DNA of 46,905 bases from Hyphomicrobiaceae bacterium (GTDB taxonomy: Bacteria; Pseudomonadota; Alphaproteobacteria; Rhizobiales; Hyphomicrobiaceae), in assembly GCA_020638035.1 (NCBI GenBank), contig JACKJI010000014.1, forward strand, positions 1 to 46,905, read 5' to 3'. The position numbers were made by a program, and so were the translations under genes. Every line of letters starts with the position of its first letter. The first letter of the stretch is position 1. The notes under the pieces are model-generated. The model saw only the letters and a list, made by a program, of their open reading frames with translations. It was not told the origin of the DNA and did not search any database. Below, piece after piece: positions 8,744-15,281 of this stretch.

Positions 8744-10216
8744 ATGTCCTGGGGCAACGCAACATCGATCGGCAAACGAGTCGCCCGCCAGGGCGCACTG
8801 CTGTTCTCCGGCTTTGCCACGGCGCAAGCCCTGTCCTTCCTGCGCAACGCGATCATCGCTCACTCACTGTCCAAGGGCGACTTCGGCATCGCCGCCGCGA
8901 TCCTCCTGCTACTCCAGCTACTGGAAACGCTGAGTGATCTTGGCGCTGACCGGCTGATCGTGCAGGCTCGCGATGGAGATGATCCACGCGTCGTAGCCAC
9001 GGCGCAGGCGCTGCTCGTGGCGCGTGGCCTTCTTACTGCACTGGCTCTGATCCTGGTGGCCGCGCCAGCGGCGCACTTCCTCGGCATTGCCGATGCGGCT
9101 TGGGCGTTTTCCGCCGCCGCCGTCGTACCCCTGCTCAAGAGCTTCACCAGCCTCGACGCCCGTATCGCACAGCGCACGCTGGACAATCGCCCGCAACTTG
9201 CCATCGAAGTCCTGCCGCAAGCGGTCGCACTTGTCCTCACCTGGCCTGCCTTGAAGCTGTTCGGCGGCTACTCGGCGGTGCTCTGGCTCTCCGTCGCCCA
9301 GGCGTTCGTCGCCGTCTGCACATCACACTGGGTGGCACATCGCCCTTATCGGCTGGCGCTCGACCGCCGACATCTGAAGCGTTTGTTCGTGTTCGGTTGG
9401 CCGATCTGGGCGAGCGCCTTTCCATTGATCGCCGTCTACCAGGGCGACCGGATGCTGATTGGCCACTACGCTGGCATCGAAGCTCTCGCGGCCTATACCG
9501 CTGCGTTCATGATCACGATGGTTCCGGGCCTACTTGCAGCGAAGATTGCAAATTCGCTGATGTTGCCGCTGCTGTCGTCGCAACAGGAGGATAGGCAAGC
9601 TTTCGCGTCTCGCTTTTGCATGATGTCGGAAGTTGCCGCCCTCGCCGCAGCGCTCTATCTGTGCGCATTCGTCATCGCCGGTGGCGCCGTGTTGCCGCTG
9701 GCCTTCGGCAAGAACTACACCGGCCTCTCCGCTGTCGTCAGCTGGCTGTCTCTGATGTGGGCGATGCGAATGCTGCAGGCGGTTCCCGGCGCGGCCCTCC
9801 TCGCGAAGGGCATCACGCGGCCCTTCTTGACCGCCGGCCTCATCCGGGCAACGGGTCTCGTCTTGGCCTGGGCTGCGCTCATTGCAGGCCTGGGTCTCGA
9901 AGGTGCCGCTATCGCCGGAGTGATCGCAGAATTCGCCTCACTCGCCTACGTTGCCTGGCGTCTCGATCACATAGACCGGGCCCCCGCGAACTTGGAACCG
10001 CAGCACATGGGCCGCGCATTTGCATTGCGTTGCCTGCTGCTTGCTCCTGCCGGCCTGCTCGCCATTGCTGCGACGACCACGAGCACCGCGGCGTCACTGC
10101 TCGGCCTTGTCATCCCGCTTACGGTCGTATCAACCGTGGTGGTCGCCATGGCCGCTCTGACGATGCCGGTCGGCAAGCGCCAGATCATGAGCTTGCGTTT
10201 GATGGGCGGGCGCTGA
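8744..10216 (+). CDS. Wzx-type oligosaccharide flippase (MOP superfamily)
   Basis: The 490-residue product has 12-14 predicted hydrophobic helices spread over its whole length and begins MSWGNATSIGKRVARQGALL, an organisation typical of lipopolysaccharide/exopolysaccharide flippases of the MATE/MOP superfamily. It would translocate the undecaprenyl-linked repeat unit to the periplasm for polymerisation. The ATG at 8744 directly follows the stop of the upstream transferase gene (8739), indicating translational coupling; an earlier in-frame start would overlap that gene by over 100 bases. Substrate specificity cannot be inferred. Confidence 0.92.
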   Translation: MSWGNATSIGKRVARQGALLFSGFATAQALSFLRNAIIAHSLSKGDFGIAAAILLLLQLLETLSDLGADRLIVQARDGDDPRVVATAQALLVARGLLTALALILVAAPAAHFLGIADAAWAFSAAAVVPLLKSFTSLDARIAQRTLDNRPQLAIEVLPQAVALVLTWPALKLFGGYSAVLWLSVAQAFVAVCTSHWVAHRPYRLALDRRHLKRLFVFGWPIWASAFPLIAVYQGDRMLIGHYAGIEALAAYTAAFMITMVPGLLAAKIANSLMLPLLSSQQEDRQAFASRFCMMSEVAALAAALYLCAFVIAGGAVLPLAFGKNYTGLSAVVSWLSLMWAMRMLQAVPGAALLAKGITRPFLTAGLIRATGLVLAWAALIAGLGLEGAAIAGVIAEFASLAYVAWRLDHIDRAPANLEPQHMGRAFALRCLLLAPAGLLAIAATTTSTAASLLGLVIPLTVVSTVVVAMAALTMPVGKRQIMSLRLMGGR

Positions 10217-10290
10217 AGCCTACGCAGCTTTAGCCAGGATTGCTCGCGGCGACAGCACCACACGTAGTAACGGCCTCGCCGCACGCCGCA

Positions 10291-10309
10291 CTGTCAGACA
10301 CACTGACAG
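10291..10309. terminator. short hairpin between convergent genes
   Basis: A perfect 7-bp inverted repeat CTGTCAG-ACACA-CTGACAG sits between the converging flippase and GT4 genes. There is no long T tract on either side, so termination is only a guess; it could also be a protein-binding dyad. Confidence 0.35.
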
Positions 10310-10393
10310 ACGCTTTGAACGTCATGATTGGATCGTTCTGCCTGCCGTGGCGAGGGCAGAAGAACTGCCGCCACTTGCGCCTTTGATTTGGCT

Positions 10394-11641
10394 TCAGCGG
10401 CCGGATGCCGACAGCGGGGCCGGATGCACGGGGCTCGCAGCCCTGCCGCGTGGAGCGAGCACTGTCTGGTAGCAGGCAATGAGACGCGCGGCTTCCGCAT
10501 CCCAATCGAGCAGGGCCTTGGCGCGCACCTGCCCCTCCGACGCGAGCTGCGCTGCAAGGTCTGGCTCGTCGATCAGCCGGCCGATCTGCCGTGCCAGATC
10601 CACTGGTGAATTATCCGCCGCATAGAGCGCGGCCTCACCAGCAATCTTGCGCCCCTCCATGAGGTCAAACTGCACGAACGGAATGCCAAGCGTCATGTAT
10701 TCGAACGCCTTGTTCATCGAGATCTTGTCGTTGTAGGTGTTTTTGGGATCCGGAATCACACCGACATCGAAGCTCGACAGCGCGGCGAGTAGCGGCGCGC
10801 CCGACAGGAAGCCGGTAAATCTCACATGCCCGTCGAGCCCGCGCTCGGCTGCCATGCGCTGCAGGTTCGGCAGTTCCGTACCCGAACCCACGATCACGCA
10901 GCCGACATCCTTGCGACCCTGGACATTCACCATCTCGTCCATCGCCGTGACCAGGAGATCGACGCCGTCCTGCGCGCCCATGATACCGACATATCCGATC
11001 ACGTGTTCGAAGCCCGCCCGCAGCGCGGCATCAGGCGCCACGCGTTTGAAACGGCCGACATCGGGGATGGAGCGCACGATGTAGACGCGGTTGGGGTCCA
11101 TGCCACCACGTTTCACCGCGATGTCCTTGAACGTTTCGTTGGTCGCGATCGAAGCGTCGGCCGTGCGGAACGTCCATCGCTCCAGTTTCGTCAGCAAGGC
11201 GTGGAAGAAACCGCGCTTGTTGAACTTCGCTTCATAGAGTTCCGGATTGATGTCGTGATGATCGAAGACGAAGCGCTTGCCGAGGATCAACTTCCAGAAG
11301 CCGGCGATAAGGAACAGGAGGTCGGGCGGATTGCAGGCCTGAACGACATCGAAGCCGACCTTGAAGTGCGCTTTCACCGACAACGCGAACTCCCAGGCGA
11401 GCGCCCATGTGTATTCCACGAGATAGCCGAGCGGCCCGTCCGCCTCATACGGCAGCGGGTGGCGGAACACATGGATCCCTTCGAGCACCTCATAGGATGC
11501 CGTATATCGCCCGCCGACCGGACAGATCACCGACACCGTATGTCCAGCATCCCGTAACGCGCGCGCTTCCTGCCACACGCGCCGGTCGAGCGGCACGGTA
11601 AGGTTCTCGACAATGATGAGGACGCTTGCAGATTTCGGCAC
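10394..11641 (-). CDS. GT4 family glycosyltransferase
   Basis: A 415-residue GT-B retaining glycosyltransferase. The N terminus has VLIIVENLTVPLDRRVWQEA and AGHTVSVICP, the acceptor-binding fold of the WbuB-like GT4 group, with DVVQACNPPDLL and FVFDHHDINPELYEAKF in the middle; the C-terminal half has VIGYVGIMGAQDGVDLL, the donor-binding segment and KAFEYMTLGIPFV with the conserved glutamate. The start is GTG 11641, preceded by GGGAG at good spacing. The last 15 residues are Pro/Ser/Arg-rich. It is convergent with the flippase gene and closes the polysaccharide cluster on this side. Confidence 0.9.
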   Translation of the reverse strand: MPKSASVLIIVENLTVPLDRRVWQEARALRDAGHTVSVICPVGGRYTASYEVLEGIHVFRHPLPYEADGPLGYLVEYTWALAWEFALSVKAHFKVGFDVVQACNPPDLLFLIAGFWKLILGKRFVFDHHDINPELYEAKFNKRGFFHALLTKLERWTFRTADASIATNETFKDIAVKRGGMDPNRVYIVRSIPDVGRFKRVAPDAALRAGFEHVIGYVGIMGAQDGVDLLVTAMDEMVNVQGRKDVGCVIVGSGTELPNLQRMAAERGLDGHVRFTGFLSGAPLLAALSSFDVGVIPDPKNTYNDKISMNKAFEYMTLGIPFVQFDLMEGRKIAGEAALYAADNSPVDLARQIGRLIDEPDLAAQLASEGQVRAKALLDWDAEAARLIACYQTVLAPRGRAASPVHPAPLSASGR

Positions 11642-11844
11642 GTTTTACTCCCGCGCCCGAGCCGGGCGACGACATGACGTCTCGCACCGGCGGTTTGGCC
11701 GGTGGACTTGCGCTCATCGTCTGCGAAAAAGGTGAATGAACGCCCCTACGACTTGGTGAGCGAACCCACACGCGCTGTCCCGAAATGGAACGGAAACTGG
11801 CCTGCATGCACGGGCCCGCGTGCTCGGGTGCACCGGCCTTGTTC

Positions 11845-11873
11845 TTGCAATGAGGACTTTGAAAAAGTTAAAT
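11845..11873 (+). promoter_or_regulatory. putative sigma-70-type promoter
   Basis: TTGCAA (11845-11850) and TTAAAT (11868-11873) are separated by 17 bases in a locally AT-rich stretch, about 55 bases before the GTG of the small conserved gene. Inferred from sequence only. Confidence 0.45.
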
Positions 11874-11928
11874 GCGAAAGATTGTGTTAAGCTTTCATTT
11901 ACCGACTGCGTTCCGAGAGGTACGACCC

Positions 11929-12153
11929 GTGTTCAGCTTTCCCGGCAGCGATCCCAAACCGATCCACCTCGACTTGTCGACGCTGCGCGAAACGCTCGCC
12001 TATATGCACGACGACATGTGCCGCACCCCCGGCCTCGAGAAATTGCGCGATGCGCTGGCGCTCGCCCTGAAAGAGGCGGAAGCTGCCGAGGCCACGACCC
12101 GTCCGGCCAAAGTCCGCTTCAGTGCCGCACGATTCCTGCCGCGCCGCTACTGA
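11929..12153 (+). CDS. small conserved hypothetical protein (about 74 aa)
   Basis: A small protein beginning VFSFPGSDPKPIHLDLSTLR and ending FSAARFLPRRY, with a helical Glu/Ala/Leu-rich middle. No signal peptide, membrane segment or known domain is visible. The GTG at 11929 is chosen because GAGAGG lies 8 bases upstream; an ATG at 11872 would add 19 residues but overlaps the putative promoter -10 element. It is convergent with tonB and divergent from the GT4 gene. I do not recognise the family; the defined promoter, ribosome site and codon pattern support it being real. Confidence 0.6.
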   Translation: MFSFPGSDPKPIHLDLSTLRETLAYMHDDMCRTPGLEKLRDALALALKEAEAAEATTRPAKVRFSAARFLPRRY

Positions 12154-12202
12154 CCTCACACGGCACCGATCGTGTGATCCGTGCAGCCGGCAGGCAGCAG
12201 CC

Positions 12203-12997
12203 CTATTGCCGTATCGAATAGATGAACGGTATCTCAAGCCGCAGTGTCTCGGCCGGAAAGAACTTCGCATCGACCGGATAGGGCTGCCCGCGCTTCACGC
12301 TCTCGACCGCGAGATTATCCAGCCGTGGCGATCCGGACGAGCTGTGCACCTTCGCATCCACAATGCCACCCAGCTTGTCGATTTCCACGACCATCACGAC
12401 CTTGCCGCTCTCGAGTTTCTCGCCGCGAGCGACTTTCTGCGGCAGCTTGAACTTCTCAAAGTGCCGTGACAGCGCACCCAGGAACTTCCGGTAGGCGGTC
12501 GCGTCTCCGCCCTCCTGCCCCTGCGATGCCGCCTTCTGCTCAAGCACGGCCACCTGCTGGACCTGTTCTTCCGTCGCCACCTGCTTGGGCTGCGGCCGCT
12601 TAACTTCCGGCGGTGGCGGCTCAACGGCCTGCAGTTCCTGCGTCGGTCCAAGCGGCGAGGAGATCACGTCCTTGATCTCCGGCGGGGGCTTGTCCGGCTT
12701 CACCTCCGTCGGTGGCGGCTCCTCCTCCGGCTTCACTTCCGCAGCCTTGACCTCTTCCAGCTCCGGCTGCGCCACGCTTGCCTGGGTTTCGATCACCTCG
12801 CGCGCCTCGACAGTTTCGGGCGCATCGCCGAGCCGCGTCAGGCCCTCCAGCGCAATGCCCTGCTCGATGCGCAGAAGATCGTTTCCCGTGCCCTCTTCGA
12901 GGGCCTGGCCACCCGTTGCCATATCGACGAGCGCCAGCACCAGCGCGCCATGCAGCGCTGCCGAGAAGAGCATGCTCGACGCTCTCAGTACGCTCAT
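12203..12997 (-). CDS. tonB: TonB family energy transducer
   Basis: Links the ExbB-ExbD proton channel to outer-membrane receptors. The 264-residue protein has one N-terminal membrane helix (about residues 7-25), a periplasmic Pro/Glu/Lys-rich spacer (KPEEEPPPTEVKPDKPPPE region, about residues 85-130) and a C-terminal TonB domain of some 80 residues with GKVVMVVEIDKLGGIVDAKV and an SSGSPRLDNLAVESV segment. Start ATG 12997 lies 4 bases after the exbD stop, so it is translationally coupled; in-frame sequence further upstream lies within exbD. It is the last gene of the secreted-protein/exbB/exbD/tonB operon and likely serves the receptor encoded at 15282. Confidence 0.9.
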   Translation of the reverse strand: MSVLRASSMLFSAALHGALVLALVDMATGGQALEEGTGNDLLRIEQGIALEGLTRLGDAPETVEAREVIETQASVAQPELEEVKAAEVKPEEEPPPTEVKPDKPPPEIKDVISSPLGPTQELQAVEPPPPEVKRPQPKQVATEEQVQQVAVLEQKAASQGQEGGDATAYRKFLGALSRHFEKFKLPQKVARGEKLESGKVVMVVEIDKLGGIVDAKVHSSSGSPRLDNLAVESVKRGQPYPVDAKFFPAETLRLEIPFIYSIRQ

Positions 12998-13001
12998 CGC
13001 C

Positions 13002-13523
13002 TCAGTTCCCGACCACCGCCCCAGGGCGTTGTGCCAGTGCCGAGGCCGCGCGCTCCCCTGCGGCCGGCGCAGGCACGGCGGCGCCGGCACGCGGCGCGGG
13101 TTGCGACAGCAGCGAGACGCGCGCATAGCCCGAATCGCCGACCCGGCCGAGGATCTCCATCACCTCCCCATAGGCCACCTTGCGGTCGGCGCGGACATAG
13201 ACCACCGTATCGCCCTCTGCAGCACGTATCTCGGACAGACGCTTGACGAGCGTCGTCCGCGTAACTTCCTCGTCGCGGATAAAGAGGCGACCCTCGCCGC
13301 TGAGCGTCACCACCATCGGCTTCTTGGTCTGCGACAGCTTGCCTGCAGAGGTGCTCGGCAGATCGACCGGGACACCCTGTACCAGCAGCGGTGCGGCCAC
13401 CATGAAGATGATCAGCAGCACCAACATGACGTCGACGAATGGCGTGATGTTGATCTCCGCCATCGGCTTGTAGCCGCTGTCGTCGTGTTCATCGGGGATG
13501 TGCCCGCCAAGCTGCATTCCCAT
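13002..13523 (-). CDS. exbD: ExbD/TolR family biopolymer transport protein
   Basis: A 173-residue inner-membrane protein with the ExbD/TolR signature MAEINITPFVDVMLVLLIIF near the N terminus; the aspartate in FVDVMLVLL is the conserved membrane-embedded residue of the proton path. The periplasmic domain follows (VVTLSGEGRLFIRDEEVT, VVYVRADRKVAYGEVMEI). The last 35 residues are Ala/Pro-rich, an extension beyond typical ExbD. It lies 21 bases after exbB and 4 bases before tonB, giving a complete energising complex in one operon. Classified as ExbD and not TolR because of the adjacent tonB and divergent TonB-dependent receptor and the absence of tolA/tolB/pal. Confidence 0.92.
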   Translation of the reverse strand: MGMQLGGHIPDEHDDSGYKPMAEINITPFVDVMLVLLIIFMVAAPLLVQGVPVDLPSTSAGKLSQTKKPMVVTLSGEGRLFIRDEEVTRTTLVKRLSEIRAAEGDTVVYVRADRKVAYGEVMEILGRVGDSGYARVSLLSQPAPRAGAAVPAPAAGERAASALAQRPGAVVGN

Positions 13524-13544
13524 GGCGCGTGCTCCTTCGCCGCC

Positions 13545-14228
13545 TCAGGCGCTTGTCGCGGCGACGCCGCCGGCGTTGCTGAAACGCGGCGCGATGCGAT
13601 GCACCGCGGCATTGGTCCGCTCCGCAGCACGGCCCAGCGAAACCGAGATCTGGTTGTAGGCGACGACAGCGGGAATGGCGGCGGCAAGCCCAATGGCTGT
13701 CGCAAACAGCGCTTCGGCAATGCCGGGCGCAACCACCGCAAGGCTGGTATCCTTAGCCTGCGCGATCGCGGTGAACGAGTGCATGATGCCCCACACCGTG
13801 CCGAATAGCCCAATGAATGGTGCCGCTGAACCAACCGTTGCCAGGAACGGCAGCCCCGCCTCGATCCGCTTCAGCTCGCCGCGCACGGCACCTCTCATCG
13901 CCCGTTCGACGCGCAGCCGGATGTCGTTGGGACCTTCGTTGTGATCATCCCCGACCTGACGCTCGAATTGACCAGCAGACAGGATTGCATCGGCATAACC
14001 ACGCCCGCTGCCCGACGGCAGTGCAGCGCCTTTCGCCGCGGCCTCCAGCGCTCCAACCTGGCGTTTCAGCCCTATCAATCGAAAAATCTTTTCGATGATG
14101 AGCCCCCAGCACATGACGGACGCCAGCACCAGAAGGAGGATAACTCCTTGCACCACGGGATCCGCATTGAGGATCAGCGAGGTGAGCGACAGGTGCGACG
14201 CTCCCCCGACGGCAACGGTCTCACCCAC
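13545..14228 (-). CDS. exbB: ExbB/TolQ family proton channel protein
   Basis: A 227-residue MotA/TolQ/ExbB protein with three hydrophobic helices (about residues 25-48, 130-155 and 170-195). The conserved core FLATVGSAAPFIGLFGTVWG and the last helix ALFATAIGLAAAIPAVVAYN are present. With ExbD it forms the inner-membrane channel whose proton flow powers TonB. Start is GTG 14228 with AGGGA some 12 bases upstream. It follows the secreted-protein gene by 12 bases and precedes exbD by 21 bases. Confidence 0.92.
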   Translation of the reverse strand: MGETVAVGGASHLSLTSLILNADPVVQGVILLLVLASVMCWGLIIEKIFRLIGLKRQVGALEAAAKGAALPSGSGRGYADAILSAGQFERQVGDDHNEGPNDIRLRVERAMRGAVRGELKRIEAGLPFLATVGSAAPFIGLFGTVWGIMHSFTAIAQAKDTSLAVVAPGIAEALFATAIGLAAAIPAVVAYNQISVSLGRAAERTNAAVHRIAPRFSNAGGVAATSA

Positions 14229-14240
14229 GGCACGTTGTCC

Positions 14241-14777
14241 CTATTTGGAGAGTTGAACATTCGATCGGGTCGACAGGGCGAGGAGGTCCATGCACCCGCT
14301 CTCGTCCGCGCCGCCCGCTTTGCAGTCCATGACGTCGTTGATAAGGAAGCTGCCGATCGTCTCGCACTTGACACCGTCGAGGTCGAACAGCTTCACCGAC
14401 CGCTTTTTCACCTTGATCGGCGCCAGATCGAGCGCGAAGCGCCGGCCGATGATCCCATCGGTCTGGAACAACACGAGATCGAGCTTGAGCGCATCGAACG
14501 ACTTGGCGCTCTGATTGTCGATCACAAGGTAGGCGCGGCAGCTCGCCTGCTGCGACTCGAGCTTATTGAGCTCCACCGAAACCTTCGTTGCCCCGGACGG
14601 AGCCGACTCAGCCGCCGCCGATGGCTGGCCCGCGTCAGCTGGCTGCGCCTGAGCAGTTCCAGCGGCAGCAATCATCAGAACGGCAATTGCGGACATGCTG
14701 CATGCAAGCTTCCCGCGGCGGAACGTTTCAGAGCATCCCGCTTCGCGTCCGCACGCCTTACGCCAATTCAACAGCAA
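14241..14777 (-). CDS. secreted protein of unknown function, first gene of the exbB-exbD-tonB operon
   Basis: An exported protein of about 150-178 residues. A basic segment ETFRRGKL is followed by a hydrophobic stretch (SAIAVLMIAAAG) and a likely signal-peptidase site after AQA. The mature part starts with a Gln/Ala/Ser-rich linker, then a compact domain (VSVELNKLESQQASCRAYLV to CMDLLALSTRSNVQL) with four cysteines that may form disulfides. The start is uncertain: TTG 14777 includes the whole signal region, ATG 14696 cuts into it. It overlaps no neighbour and lies 12 bases before exbB, so it probably acts in the periplasm with the TonB system. Similar small proteins precede exbB in related bacteria from memory; function unknown. 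Confidence 0.78.
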   Translation of the reverse strand: MLLNWRKACGREAGCSETFRRGKLACSMSAIAVLMIAAAGTAQAQPADAGQPSAAAESAPSGATKVSVELNKLESQQASCRAYLVIDNQSAKSFDALKLDLVLFQTDGIIGRRFALDLAPIKVKKRSVKLFDLDGVKCETIGSFLINDVMDCKAGGADESGCMDLLALSTRSNVQLSK

Positions 14778-15122
14778 CCAAACCTCCCGAATGAACCCTT
14801 GTGCGTGACGGCACGTGCCAGCTCAAACCCGATTGCGGAGCCGCCCGTATCGGTTGCACCAGTCCCACCGCTGCGGGCCAGAGCCGGTGCCGGCCACTTG
14901 TTTCGTCTGCAGCTCCGCACTCCAACGATAGCCCTTGGCATGCGAGCGGCCATCCACCTCGCAGCATCGGGCCAGCGCGCTCTGCAACCATCGTCTTAGA
15001 TGCGAAGCGCTCAATAGCAGCCGCGTATCCGTGCTGCAACTCGCAAACGAATCAGAGGTTTGCGAGGACGCAACTCCCCTTTCTCAGCCCCTCATGAGGC
15101 GCCGATGCAACACCAGCCAACT

Positions 15123-15137
15123 GTTATACTGTATCAC
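15123..15137. promoter_or_regulatory. dyad GTtATACtGTATcAC, possible operator
   Basis: A 15-base inverted repeat with one mismatch per arm about 145 bases before the receptor start. It overlaps the best AT-rich promoter-like segment. It does not match the Fur, Irr or Zur consensus as I know them. Confidence 0.4.
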
Positions 15138-15149
15138 TATCACGATTGG

Positions 15150-15166
15150 GGTCAATCGCGTTGACC
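15150..15166. promoter_or_regulatory. perfect inverted repeat GGTCAA-N5-TTGACC, possible operator
   Basis: Two 6-base arms separated by TCGCG, 12 bases downstream of the previous dyad and about 115 bases before the receptor ATG. Could be a repressor site or a leader hairpin. Confidence 0.45.
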
Positions 15167-15281
15167 GGCACGCCGCGAACCACTTATCCAGACTCTATCG
15201 AATTCAATCCGTACAGCGGCAGGTCCGGGGGGACCGGCCGAAAGAAAAGCTGCTGACGGATGATGCTGGGGGCAGTCAACA

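Larger units (their letters stand above)
14778..15281. promoter_or_regulatory. divergent control region between the TonB operon and the TonB-dependent receptor
   Basis: About 500 bases without a convincing gene. The left part is GC-rich with no motif I can name. The right part (15118-15170) is AT-richer and has two dyads described separately. Promoters for both the minus-strand secreted-protein/exbB/exbD/tonB operon and the plus-strand receptor must lie here. Confidence 0.55.

Noticed and set aside
12585..13808. A plus-strand open frame of about 400 codons over tonB, exbD and exbB
   Set aside because: It runs across three recognisable genes on the other strand and has low-complexity Ser/Gly content.
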